A stretch of DNA of 64,000 nt from DASQZK01 sp963809925 (GTDB lineage Bacteria > Bacteroidota > Bacteroidia > Bacteroidales > GCA-2748055): the NCBI GenBank assembly GCA_963809925.1, contig CAWELH010000002.1, forward strand, positions 442,495 through 506,494, written 5' to 3'. Numbering within the stretch: the stretch's first letter is position 1; every line of letters starts with the position of its first letter. The notes under the pieces are model-generated. The model made no database searches, was not told where the DNA came from, and saw only the letters and a list, made by a program, of their open reading frames with translations. Below are positions 8,404 through 17,680 of this stretch, one piece after another. Position numbers and translations under genes: made by a program.

Positions 8404-11400
8404 AGAATTGAACTTTCAGTGTGACACCAACACGACGAATGGCAGGCATAACACCGCTCTGCCAACCTTGTGTATTCCCTGAACTCTGTCCGACTTCAGG
8501 ATCCGCATACGGGAGGTTTTTATGAATGATCCACAGGTTTGAACCCACAAGGCTTAACGAAGCTCCATAGATGGGTGAATTGCTCAGCATTTTCCTTGGA
8601 AGGTCGTAGGTCAGAGAAACTTCCCTGAGCTTAACGTAACTGGCATCATAAATGAATGCTGAGTTCGGGTTCCTGGACCAACCGGCGTAGCGGTAATCAT
8701 CACCGGCAATCCTTGTGGTATTGACGCTGCCGTCAGCCTTAACACCATCGAGGATCAAACCACCGCCATCATCCAAAGAATTTCTGACAGGGTTGCCCAG
8801 ATCATTGGTGTAAACGGTTTCAGGATAAAGTCCTGTACCCTGGCCATACCACTGGTCGAGGGAGAAAATGTCACCGCCATGCTGGATGTCGATAAGCGCG
8901 CGTAGGGAAAACGATTTGTAATCGAAGGTGTTGAGAATGCCACCTGTCCAATCGGGCTGTACATTTCCAATAACGATATCGGAGGTGCCGGTAAGCTGAT
9001 AGTAACCGTCATCCTTTACAATCGGTTTTCCTGAAGCTTCGTCATATACGAAGTCGGAACCCTGAATGGCACCATATGGCTCGTCAACACGGGCATTGAC
9101 CGAAACACCACCCTGCAGGGAAATGGGGTTGATGCGAAGGTTCTCAAGACCCAGTGCAAGAGATCTGACGGTGTTCAGGTTCTTCGCGAAGTTCACGGAT
9201 ATATCCCAATTAAAGGAGGAAGTCCGAACCGGTGTAACATTAATTGTAAGTTCAACACCCTGGTTTTCCATCTCACCCGCATTCAGGTATTTTGTAGAAT
9301 AACCGGTAGCATATGAAACAGCCACAGGAGTAATCAGGTCAATGGTATTGGTCTGATACACGGCAAAGTCGAATCCAACCCTGTTCTTAACGAAGTTCAT
9401 TGCTAAACCTGCTTCATAACTGGTTGTCCTTTCCGGTTTCAGATTTCTGTTGTTCTTTGTATCATCAACAGAAGCCAAAACGGTTGAACCAAATGGTGCA
9501 ATAGCTTTGTATGTATCAAATACACTGAGTGGAAGTGCACCTGAACCAACCTGTGCATAGCTCAGACGGAATTTACCGAAAGAAAGCCAGGATGCATCAA
9601 TGAGATCCGAAAACAGAAAACTTCCTGATACGGAGGGATAGTTATACCCCCATTGATCTTTGGGAAGTGTAGAAGAAATATCACGGCGGAATGTACCGTC
9701 AAGGAATAACATACCCTTGTATGCAAGTGATGCACTTGCGAAATAACCGTTAACGCCAACTTCTTCATAGGTTTCTTCCGGTGGCAGCATCGGGCTAACG
9801 CTTACACTCAGGGCGTATACATCAGGAACACTCAGCCCTCCGTTAGTAGACTGGAATACCTGATCGAGTAAAGAACGTCGGATGTTTGTACCCACAAAAG
9901 CTGTAAGTGAAAGATTGTCGCCGAACGATTTATTAATGTTGGCCATAACATCGAGGTTTGTCTCGGTAAAGTTTTTGGTAAACCGTGAATAACCGGATGT
10001 TACATCAGGTCGGTCAACCCCAAGTTCACCGGCAACAGAACCTATCGCTTTGCGTTCTTCCTGCAACCAGCTATAATTATCGATGGAGAAACGTCCCATG
10101 AAGCTTAACCAGGATGTTGCAGTCCAATCCATCTGTGTATAACCGATGAAGCGGTCCCTGTTATCCGATTCATAGTTTTCATATCGTACCCAGTAAGGGT
10201 TATCCCAGTAAATGGGTGTTCCGTCATCCCATGCTGTTCTGTTCCAAGAAATATTCTTACCGGTTTTGTCATACATATCCTTCTGCTCCTGGATATCAAC
10301 GTTAACCTGGTACCATTGACGGAAGGAGGACAAAACGTTGTCACTGTACCCCGTTTCGTTACGTCCTTTTGCATCTTCATTGATAAAGTTGGCTGATGCA
10401 GATACCTTAAGGTTTTTTAACAGGTCGTAGCTGCCATTCAATGTAACATTATTTCTGTTAAGTTCACTGTTTGGCATTACACCTGTAGAAGTCAGGTTCG
10501 TGTAACCAAGTCTGAACGTTGACTTATCCGTACCACCGGTTACATCAACACTATTGGTGTAGGAAACTGCTGTTTCAAAAAAGGTAGTAGGATCGTTCTT
10601 ACCGGCAACCCATGGACGGGTTTTACCATAATAAGGTGAATCAGGGTAGAATGCATCCCAATGGTATACCTGGAGATTCGGGTCAAAGGCCTGTCCGAAA
10701 GAGGCATCTTCATACATCGGAACAACGAGTTCTGTAGTATCCGTATCACCATTTATATCAAAGACATCCAGTCCGGGATACTTATCAGAGAGGTAATACG
10801 GACCATAACCGCCACCATAACTTTTCTGATAGGTCGGGAAGGTGCTTTTATCGATCATCCCTACCGTAACATTCGAACTGAGCGAGACGCCGATTGTTTT
10901 CCCCGGCGTGGCAGATCCTTTTTTGGTGGTGATCATGATAACCCCATTGGATGCTCTTTCACCATAAAGCGCAGTAGCTGCAGCACCTTTAAGGATACTA
11001 ACCGATTCTATGTCGTTTGCATTAAGGTCAGAGGCTGTATTACCAAAGTCGTAACCATGGCGCCCTGATATCTGCCCATCATTATTGGTATTTGAATTAT
11101 TGATCGGAACACCATCCACAACAAATAGTGCCTGGTTTGATCCGAAAAGTGATCTTGAACCACGGATGGTAACATTAGTTGAACCACCCATGTTCCCCGT
11201 CGACCGGATATTAACACCAGCCGCTTTACCCGAAAGGGCGTTGATGAAGTTATCAGAAGAAACCATACTAAGTTCATCACCTTGTAACTCCTGTACCGAG
11301 TATCCGAGCGCCTTTTTGGCTCTTGGCACACCCAGAGCAGTCACTACAACTTCATCCAGCTCTCCAATTTCGGGTTCCATAACTACATTAATTACGGTTC

Positions 11401-11662
11401 GGCCGTCAACCGGAATTTCCTGTGTTGTCATTCCAACAGAGCTGAAAAGAAGCGTAGCTCCTGTCGGCACTGACAAGGTGAATTTACCCGATACATCGGT
11501 TGCCGTTCCTGTGACAGTTCCTTGTATCACAACAGATACACCGGGTAACGGACTGCCATCCGTGTTATCAGTTACCGTCCCGGTAACTTTTATCTCTTGC
11601 CCAAAAAGGGACGAAAATCCCATGAACAAAAGACAAACAAATAAAATAGTAAACTTTTTCAT
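8402..11662 (-). CDS. SusC/RagA-family TonB-dependent outer-membrane transporter (first unit)
   Basis: 1086 residues. Signal peptide ending near SSLFGQ, carboxypeptidase-regulatory-like domain (TGTATDVSGKF) to about 105, TonB-box-like DEVVVTALG, plug domain (NVTIRGSRSLFGSNQALFVVDG; SILKGAAATALYGERASNG) and a large barrel ending with TLKVQF. It forms the outer-membrane import channel with the SusD encoded 11 bp downstream. Likely first gene of its transcript: a divergent 675-bp region separates it from ftcD. The barrel is rich in Asp/Asn/Tyr loops as expected for the family. Substrate not predictable from sequence. Confidence 0.96.
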   Translation of the reverse strand: MKKFTILFVCLLFMGFSSLFGQEIKVTGTVTDNTDGSPLPGVSVVIQGTVTGTATDVSGKFTLSVPTGATLLFSSVGMTTQEIPVDGRTVINVVMEPEIGELDEVVVTALGVPRAKKALGYSVQELQGDELSMVSSDNFINALSGKAAGVNIRSTGNMGGSTNVTIRGSRSLFGSNQALFVVDGVPINNSNTNNDGQISGRHGYDFGNTASDLNANDIESVSILKGAAATALYGERASNGVIMITTKKGSATPGKTIGVSLSSNVTVGMIDKSTFPTYQKSYGGGYGPYYLSDKYPGLDVFDINGDTDTTELVVPMYEDASFGQAFDPNLQVYHWDAFYPDSPYYGKTRPWVAGKNDPTTFFETAVSYTNSVDVTGGTDKSTFRLGYTNLTSTGVMPNSELNRNNVTLNGSYDLLKNLKVSASANFINEDAKGRNETGYSDNVLSSFRQWYQVNVDIQEQKDMYDKTGKNISWNRTAWDDGTPIYWDNPYWVRYENYESDNRDRFIGYTQMDWTATSWLSFMGRFSIDNYSWLQEERKAIGSVAGELGVDRPDVTSGYSRFTKNFTETNLDVMANINKSFGDNLSLTAFVGTNIRRSLLDQVFQSTNGGLSVPDVYALSVSVSPMLPPEETYEEVGVNGYFASASLAYKGMLFLDGTFRRDISSTLPKDQWGYNYPSVSGSFLFSDLIDASWLSFGKFRLSYAQVGSGALPLSVFDTYKAIAPFGSTVLASVDDTKNNRNLKPERTTSYEAGLAMNFVKNRVGFDFAVYQTNTIDLITPVAVSYATGYSTKYLNAGEMENQGVELTINVTPVRTSSFNWDISVNFAKNLNTVRSLALGLENLRINPISLQGGVSVNARVDEPYGAIQGSDFVYDEASGKPIVKDDGYYQLTGTSDIVIGNVQPDWTGGILNTFDYKSFSLRALIDIQHGGDIFSLDQWYGQGTGLYPETVYTNDLGNPVRNSLDDGGGLILDGVKADGSVNTTRIAGDDYRYAGWSRNPNSAFIYDASYVKLREVSLTYDLPRKMLSNSPIYGASLSLVGSNLWIIHKNLPYADPEVGQSSGNTQGWQSGVMPAIRRVGVTLKVQF

Positions 11663-12336
11663 AGATAAAAGATTTAGGTTTGAAAATAGGTTGGTGAAGA
11701 AAGTTTAATCATTAAAAATGAGAGTTTTGCAAGAAGTATTCTCACCTGTAAAGGTAGTATTGTACTGCTGTGCATTTCGGATTTGCTCAACATTTCTATT
11801 TGAATCCCAAATAGTGATTAGTAAAAAAAGAAAAAAGAATTCATAAAATCATCGTTTTTTCGAAATATTTACTTAATTCAAACTCAGACTAAAATGGTCT
11901 ATAAAAATGATCTTTTGGTGTTATATAGCATAGCACAGAAGCTCGACAAGGTAAAAAATCATGTTACTAAAGTATTAGTTGCTAAAGTATTAATGTTTTT
12001 TAGACGTTTCAATCATTATACACCCTAAACCTATAAATATTTAATATTAGTTTATACATGTTTTGCAACATGATATTTTCTATTTTACAGCATAATAAAG
12101 ATTTCTTTCCTATCCCTATATTATAGGGCTTTCAGAATGATTTTCAAGATTTCCCTTCGTTCGGATCGGACTGAATTTTATTATTTTTGGGCTCTTTCCG
12201 TGTTTTTTATAAAAAAAAATGAACTTTCTCAAAGAATAATTGAGCGGGCTGTTATGTAATATCAAATCCTTCGTTGTTTTCAGGAAATTATTCTCGATCT
12301 TTAAACTTCTGTGCGATCAAATTTAACTAATTGATT
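11663..12336. other. Divergent intergenic region between susC and ftcD
   Basis: 674 bp, strongly A/T-rich, no gene seen. It holds: the susC leader (11674-11681); two direct copies of CTAAAGTATTA at 11967-11977 and 11982-11992 (15-bp period); a 16-bp inverted repeat CATGTT-TTGC-AACATG at 12057-12072 that could be an operator; and TATTTTTG at 12182-12189, which fits the -7 consensus for ftcD but has only TTCG in the -33 area. None of these can be assigned to a regulator from sequence alone. Confidence 0.5.
11674..11681 (-). promoter_or_regulatory. AAACCTAA leader element before susC (first unit)
   Basis: Octamer 11 nt before the ATG at 11662; the spacing equals that in front of the other susC and of the lipoprotein gene. 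Confidence 0.45.
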
Positions 12337-14025
12337 ATGAGACAAATCATCGAATGTGTGCCCAATTTTTCGGAGGGCCGGGATATAAAAATCATCGACC
12401 AGATTGCTTCCGCAATAAAATCTGTGGAGGGCGTAAAACTTCTGGATGTAGACCGGGGCAAGGCAACAAACCGCACTGTTGTCACCTTTGTGGGTGAGCC
12501 CGGACAGGTGATCACTGCTGCCTTCAAGGCAGTAAAACTGGCCGCAGAGCTCATCGATATGTCGCAACATCAGGGTGAGCACCCGCGTTTCGGAGCTACC
12601 GATGTATGTCCTTTGGTCCCTGTTTCCGGAATTACCATGGCAGAAACGGTTGAATATGCACGAAGGCTTGCAGAAAAAATTGGCAGTGAGCTTGGCATTC
12701 CGGTTTACTGTTACGAGAGTGCTGCGTTTTCTGATGACCGGCGGAATCTTGCTGATGTCCGCTCCGGAGAATACGAAGGTTTAGCGGACAAGCTTCGTGA
12801 CCCTTCATGGAAACCGGATTTTGGCCCGGCAGTATTTAATCCCCGTACCGGAGCTGTGGCCGTTGGGGCCCGTGATTTTCTGGTAGCATATAATATTAAT
12901 CTCAATACCACATCCACACGCAGAGCCAATGCTATTGCCTTTGATGTCAGAGAAAAGGGCCGTGTCAAAAGGAAAGGCCATCCCCTTACCGGTGAGATCA
13001 TGAAAGATGCTCAGGGCCGGCCGATATACACACCAGGCAGCCTTAAGTCAGTGAAAGCCATCGGCTGGTTTATTGAAGAGTACGGAATCGCTCAGATATC
13101 CATGAACCTGACCAATATTTCCGTCACCTCTATTCACAAAGCATTCGATGAGGTTTGCCTCAGGGCTGCCGAACGCGGACTTCGGGTCACCGGTTCAGAA
13201 CTGGTCGGATTAGTACCCTTGAATGCCATGCTTGAAGCTGGTCGTTATTTTCTGAAAAAACAACAGCGGAGCGCGGGCATCTCCGACGGAGAACTCATTA
13301 AAATCGCTGTTAAATCACTCGGTTTGAATGATCTCGGCCCCTTCATCCCTGAAGATAAGATCATCGAATATAAAATGGAGAAAGACCTTCGCACTCAAAG
13401 ACTTACTGATTTGAGCTTAAAGTCTTTCATGGATGAAACCGCTTCAGAGTCACCCGCACCAGGCGGAGGTTCTGTGAGCGCGGCCATTGGCGCACTGGGT
13501 TCAGCCCTGGGCACGATGGTGGCCAACCTTTCTTCACATAAGCGAGGATGGGACGACAGGTGGGAAGAGTTCAGCGACCATGCCGAAACAGGTAAAAAGA
13601 TCCAGGAAGAGCTTCTAAGAATGGTTGATGAGGATACCCGGGCCTTCAATGCGATCATGAATGCATTCCGGCTTCCGAAAAAAACAGAAGAAGACAAAAT
13701 AACCAGGAAGGAAGCGATTGCTTCGGCTACGCGTCTCGCTATCAGTGTTCCTTTTAATGTCATGAAAACTGCATTTAAAGCATATGATCTTCTTGAAGCC
13801 ATGGCCCGGGACGGAAATCCAAACTCTGTATCAGATGCGGGAGTTGGAACCCTCGCCATTCGCACCTCAATCAAAGGCGCCTGGCTGAATGTCAGAATCA
13901 ATGGAAAAAGCCTGGATGATAAGGATTTCCTGGATCCTGTCCTTAAGGAAGGTAAAGCGCTGGTTAAAATGTCAGATCAAAGAGAAGCTGAAATCCTTAC
14001 ACTCGTTGAAAGTAAACTGAACTGA
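12337..14025 (+). CDS. ftcD: Bifunctional glutamate formimidoyltransferase / formimidotetrahydrofolate cyclodeaminase
   Basis: 562 residues from the ATG at 12337; an in-frame TTG two codons earlier is less likely. The N-terminal formiminotransferase half begins IIECVPNFSEGRD and contains HQGEHPRFGATDVCPLVP; the second part of that domain follows from about 180. The cyclodeaminase half starts near residue 365 (SFMDETASESPAPGGGSVSA). The enzyme moves the formimino group of N-formiminoglutamate to tetrahydrofolate, releasing glutamate, then deaminates formimino-THF to methenyl-THF with release of ammonia. It is the last step of histidine breakdown, and hutI for the preceding step lies 4 kb away on the other strand, with the ammonium genes between them. 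hutH and hutU are not in the window. Confidence 0.95.
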   Translation: MRQIIECVPNFSEGRDIKIIDQIASAIKSVEGVKLLDVDRGKATNRTVVTFVGEPGQVITAAFKAVKLAAELIDMSQHQGEHPRFGATDVCPLVPVSGITMAETVEYARRLAEKIGSELGIPVYCYESAAFSDDRRNLADVRSGEYEGLADKLRDPSWKPDFGPAVFNPRTGAVAVGARDFLVAYNINLNTTSTRRANAIAFDVREKGRVKRKGHPLTGEIMKDAQGRPIYTPGSLKSVKAIGWFIEEYGIAQISMNLTNISVTSIHKAFDEVCLRAAERGLRVTGSELVGLVPLNAMLEAGRYFLKKQQRSAGISDGELIKIAVKSLGLNDLGPFIPEDKIIEYKMEKDLRTQRLTDLSLKSFMDETASESPAPGGGSVSAAIGALGSALGTMVANLSSHKRGWDDRWEEFSDHAETGKKIQEELLRMVDEDTRAFNAIMNAFRLPKKTEEDKITRKEAIASATRLAISVPFNVMKTAFKAYDLLEAMARDGNPNSVSDAGVGTLAIRTSIKGAWLNVRINGKSLDDKDFLDPVLKEGKALVKMSDQREAEILTLVESKLN

Positions 14026-14295
14026 ACTCCAGGGTTCAATCATTCTTTCACTAATCAGAGACGCTGTTCGCAAGCAACATCCGGCCTTCTGCTTCCTGGT
14101 CATTCGCTGACAAAAACCTTCGTTGGCTCTTATTCCATACTTTCAAAAAAACTCTACGTTTCGGAGTAACCTGTCGTGATGAACAGTACATCATATGGTC
14201 GGTGTAACAGATGACACGACAATTCTCCAATGAATTGTTTGATTATCGAGACCGTGGTGAAAAAATTACTCATTTTCAAAGAAATTGACGTCTGC

Positions 14296-14646
14296 CTAAA
14301 TGGCGGAACCTCCACGCTCACCGGTTCTGATACGAATACATTCTTCGAGGTTTGTAATGAATATTTTTCCGTCACCTACTTCTCCTTCCAGGCCGTCGTG
14401 TGACTTGGCAGCATGGATGATCGTGTTAACGGTAATATCGACGTAAGCATCGTTCACGGCAATCTCCAGTTTTACTTTTGGGATCAGATTGGGGATAACC
14501 ATCTGCCCTCTGTACCATTCCTCCTGCTGCTGCTGGCCGTGTCCGGATACTCTGCTAACGGTGATCCTGGTGATCTCAGCTGAGATAAGTGCTTCTCTTA
14601 CCTGTTCCAGCTGAGCATCCCTGATAATGGCAGTTATGAGTTTCAT
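14296..14646 (-). CDS. glnK: PII nitrogen-regulatory protein (GlnK/GlnB type)
   Basis: 116 residues. MKLITAIIRDAQLEQVREAL is the standard PII start; the T-loop is GHGQQQQEEWYRGQ, with Tyr in the WYRG position that uridylylated PII proteins use, although the loop is unusually Gln-rich and about one residue shorter than in E. coli. The C-terminal part has VGDGKIFI and IRIRTGERG, the nucleotide-binding signatures. It lies 80 bp downstream of amt on the same strand, the usual glnK-amt partnership in which PII plugs the ammonium channel when nitrogen is plentiful. The gene order (amt first) is typical of many Bacteroidota. Calling it glnK rather than glnB rests on this linkage. Confidence 0.93.
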   Translation of the reverse strand: MKLITAIIRDAQLEQVREALISAEITRITVSRVSGHGQQQQEEWYRGQMVIPNLIPKVKLEIAVNDAYVDITVNTIIHAAKSHDGLEGEVGDGKIFITNLEECIRIRTGERGGSAI

Positions 14647-14726
14647 TCGGTATGAAATTGTAGTTTACTTTAATAAGGTTGAAATACCCTTTAGTAAATA
14701 AAGGTATTATATTGTTCAGGCCTCCG

Positions 14727-16058
14727 TTAATTCGGGTTAAGCATTCCGTATCCTCTTTCACCGTGGTATGACCGGTCGAGCCCGTACATTTCGTCAGATT
14801 CTTCGGACCTGATGTTAAATATTTTATCGATAATAAAGATAATAATAAGTGTCATTACGGCTGCGTAAACGATGGCTATTCCAACAGCCAGTGACTGAAT
14901 ACCAAGTTGCTGCCATACTGACCAGTGGCCTCCGGCAGCCTCCGCTGCATCCGCCATCCATGAAGGCCTGATGAAAAATGTGAGCAGTATAGCTCCGACA
15001 ATACCACCTACGCCATGAATACCAAATGCATCCAGGCTGTCATCATAGCCAATCCGGTTTTTCAAGGCAATGGCAAGGTAACAGATCAGCGATGCCAGCG
15101 TACCGAGGATAAGCGCTCCGTAAGGCTGTATAACCCCTGCCGCCGGAGTTACGGCAACCAAACCCGCAAGTATTCCACTGGCAAAACCAAGTGCAGTGGA
15201 TTTCCCCTGATGGACAGCCTCTATCACCATCCACGAAAGTGCACCTGCCGCCGCTGCAGCCTGCGTTGCTGTGAGTGCCTGTGCCGTTGACAGACCGCTG
15301 GAAATACTGCTGCCTGCATTGAAACCAAACCAGCCCACCCACAAAAGACCGGCACCCAGCATCGTAATTACCATGTTATTCGGCCGGATCACCTGGTAGG
15401 GATATCCCCGCCGTCTTCCGATATACAGGGCAGCAACAAGCCCACTTACACCGGCAGAAATATGAACGACCGTGCCACCGGCAAAATCGATGGCCCCTCT
15501 GGCACCGAGATTAAAAATAAAGCCGTCTTCAGCCCAAACCCAGTGACAAAGAGGATTATAAACAAACAAACCCCAAACTGCAATGAAAATACAGTAAGCC
15601 TTAAATGTTACCCTTTCAGCAAAAGCCCCGGCAATCAGCGCTGGTGTGATGATGGCAAATTTCCCCTGAAACATTGAAAAAACATATTCAGGAACACCGG
15701 AACTTAGAATACTGGTGTCGATCCCGTTCAAAAACAGGTACTGTGGGTTCCATCCACACCATCCGCCAAGCGTATTGGGCCCAAAACACATACTGTAACT
15801 TACCACAACCCACAATACCGCCATAATACCCATTGCGGCAAAACTATGCATAATGGTACCTAAAACATTCTTGGTCCGGACGAGACCGCCGTAAAACATT
15901 GCCAGACCGGGAACCATTAATAAAACCAATGCAGTACTTGTAAGCATCCATGCCGTTGCTCCGGTATCAATACCATTTCCATCTGTAGCAAAAATACCTC
16001 CTGTAACCAAAAACAAGAGGATTAATACAAAAAAGGCTTTTTTCAGGAAAAGTCTCAT
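14727..16058 (-). CDS. amt: Ammonium transporter Amt
   Basis: 443 residues with a cleavable signal peptide (to about GGIFA) and 11 membrane helices. Recognisable are PGLAMFYGGLVRTKNVL near the N-terminus, the signature region FAGGTVVHISAGVSG with the first pore histidine, and FGIHGVGGIVGAIL with the second. The channel conducts ammonium/ammonia across the inner membrane. The short cytoplasmic tail ends EESDEMYGLDRSYHGERGY, a region like that which contacts PII. Transcribed with the PII gene; a -7-like box (16099-16106) lies about 40 nt upstream. Its position between ftcD and hutI links ammonia handling with histidine catabolism, which releases ammonia, though that functional link is inferred. 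Confidence 0.95.
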   Translation of the reverse strand: MRLFLKKAFFVLILLFLVTGGIFATDGNGIDTGATAWMLTSTALVLLMVPGLAMFYGGLVRTKNVLGTIMHSFAAMGIMAVLWVVVSYSMCFGPNTLGGWCGWNPQYLFLNGIDTSILSSGVPEYVFSMFQGKFAIITPALIAGAFAERVTFKAYCIFIAVWGLFVYNPLCHWVWAEDGFIFNLGARGAIDFAGGTVVHISAGVSGLVAALYIGRRRGYPYQVIRPNNMVITMLGAGLLWVGWFGFNAGSSISSGLSTAQALTATQAAAAAGALSWMVIEAVHQGKSTALGFASGILAGLVAVTPAAGVIQPYGALILGTLASLICYLAIALKNRIGYDDSLDAFGIHGVGGIVGAILLTFFIRPSWMADAAEAAGGHWSVWQQLGIQSLAVGIAIVYAAVMTLIIIFIIDKIFNIRSEESDEMYGLDRSYHGERGYGMLNPN

Positions 16059-16098
16059 ATTATTTGGGGGTTAAGTAATAAAAAGTGATGTATTTGTG

Positions 16099-16106
16099 CA
16101 AATATA
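16099..16106 (-). promoter_or_regulatory. Candidate -7 box for amt-glnK
   Basis: TATATTTG on the minus strand fits TAnnTTTG exactly and gives a leader of roughly 35-40 nt. The -33 area has no TTTG at 19-21 bp, as might be expected of an activated nitrogen-stress promoter. Confidence 0.4.
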
Positions 16107-16402
16107 TAAATATTTTCGGGGTGAAAGTGACTTTTTATAACTTTTTTTATGAACATAGTGCAATATTATCACATCACGTTGGTATTTACACGTTTTCACA
16201 ATTATGAGGTTAAAAAATCGGGGGGAAGGGTATTCTGATTCTTGAAATTTAGCGAGTCCGGATGAATAATTAAGACAGAAGAGCATCTGCGAAATATCTA
16301 TACAGTGCATTCATCCGGTGTTAACTCGTAAAGATTGAGAGTAGTCCTGGCGGTATAATACCAAACGACCGAAAAAGCTGGAAGGGCAAGATGAAGGTGC
16401 TG
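16107..16402. other. Intergenic region between amt promoter and hutI 3' end
   Basis: The 344-bp gap between amt (16058) and hutI (16403) holds the amt leader and, beyond it, no gene, terminator or repeat that I can recognise. Confidence 0.5.
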
Positions 16403-17662
16403 TTATGAAAGATGTGCCCTAATGGGTACTCCCTGAATATACACTTCTTCGATAAGATCTGAACCGTAGGCATAGGGTAGAAATTCATATCCGGGAACTG
16501 GGCGAGTAACGATGAAACCTGCAGATTTGCCTTTTGCTATACTCCCCGATTCTTCATGAACACCCATCGCATACGCCGAATTCAGGGTTATGGCATTGAT
16601 GGCTTCTTCCGGCAACATATTAAGGTTGATGCAGGCAAGTGAAAGAATGAAATTCATGTTCCCGGAGGGTGAGGAACCAGGATTATAGTCCGATGCCAGA
16701 GCCAAAGGCAGCCCGGCATCTATCATTTCCCTGGCGGGTGCATAGGGCATCCCGAGAAAGAAGGATGCACCCGGCAGCACCGTTGGCATGGTTTCTGTTC
16801 CCAGGAGCGCCTTAATTTCTGCTTCGCCTGTATACTCAAGATGGTCTACAGAGAGGGCGTCGTATTTCACTCCAGCCTGGACCCCGCCGGAATAATCCAG
16901 CTCATTGGCATGGATCTTCCCAATCATCCCATGTTTCATTCCGGCAAGAAGGATTCGCTCCGTATCTTCAACACTGAAAAAACCACGGTCGCAAAATACA
17001 TCGATATAATCCGCCAGTCCTTCCGCGGCAACAGTAGGAATCATCTCGTTGATGACCATATCCACATATTCCTCCGGCTTGTTCAGGAAATCTTCCGGAA
17101 TTGAATGTGCACCGAGAAATGTGGCCTTGACTGTAAGTGGAAAATTTTCCTGAATCCTGCGTATTACACGAAGCATTTTAATTTCATCTGCCGTATTCAG
17201 ACCATAACCACTCTTAATCTCAATGGCTCCGGTACCGTAATGCATTACCTCACGGATTCTCTTTGCCGATTGCTCATATAGCTCATCCTCAGGAGTATCA
17301 TGCAGAAGACGGGCTGAATTCAGTATGCCCCCTCCCCTGCGTGCAATTTCTTCATAAGTGAGTCCTTTTATCTTATCAATGTATTCCATCTCCCGGCTGC
17401 CTGCATATACGATATGTGTATGGGAATCACACCAGGTCGGAAGAACCAGTCTACCGTCAAGATCTCTAATGTTATCAGCGGCCAGCCTGTAGCCTTCCGG
17501 TAATTCATCCATACAGCCAAAATCCTCGATCTTCCCTCCCGAGACATAGAGATAAGCTTCCTCTATACAATTGAGGTCCTTCATATGCCTTCCGGCTCTG
17601 AAGGGTACCGTTTCTGTTTCAACTTGAACCAGTTTTTTTATATTTATAAAGAGTTCAGCCAT
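16403..17662 (-). CDS. hutI: Imidazolonepropionase
   Basis: 419 residues of the amidohydrolase superfamily. The metal-binding HTH motif is DSHTHIVYAG, followed by the family segment RRGGGILNSAR, then GAIEIKSGYGL, FLGAHSIP, KIHANELDYSGG, SVDHLEYTG and ASDYNPGSSPSGNM. These are the imidazolonepropionase rather than dihydroorotase or urease signatures. The enzyme opens the ring of 4-imidazolone-5-propanoate to give N-formiminoglutamate, the substrate of FtcD at 12337. It follows a DUF819 membrane-protein gene by 18 bp and is almost certainly cotranscribed with it. Length is normal for HutI. Confidence 0.95.
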   Translation of the reverse strand: MAELFINIKKLVQVETETVPFRAGRHMKDLNCIEEAYLYVSGGKIEDFGCMDELPEGYRLAADNIRDLDGRLVLPTWCDSHTHIVYAGSREMEYIDKIKGLTYEEIARRGGGILNSARLLHDTPEDELYEQSAKRIREVMHYGTGAIEIKSGYGLNTADEIKMLRVIRRIQENFPLTVKATFLGAHSIPEDFLNKPEEYVDMVINEMIPTVAAEGLADYIDVFCDRGFFSVEDTERILLAGMKHGMIGKIHANELDYSGGVQAGVKYDALSVDHLEYTGEAEIKALLGTETMPTVLPGASFFLGMPYAPAREMIDAGLPLALASDYNPGSSPSGNMNFILSLACINLNMLPEEAINAITLNSAYAMGVHEESGSIAKGKSAGFIVTRPVPGYEFLPYAYGSDLIEEVYIQGVPIRAHLS

Positions 17663-17680
17663 TGGCCATAAATTTTAGTC

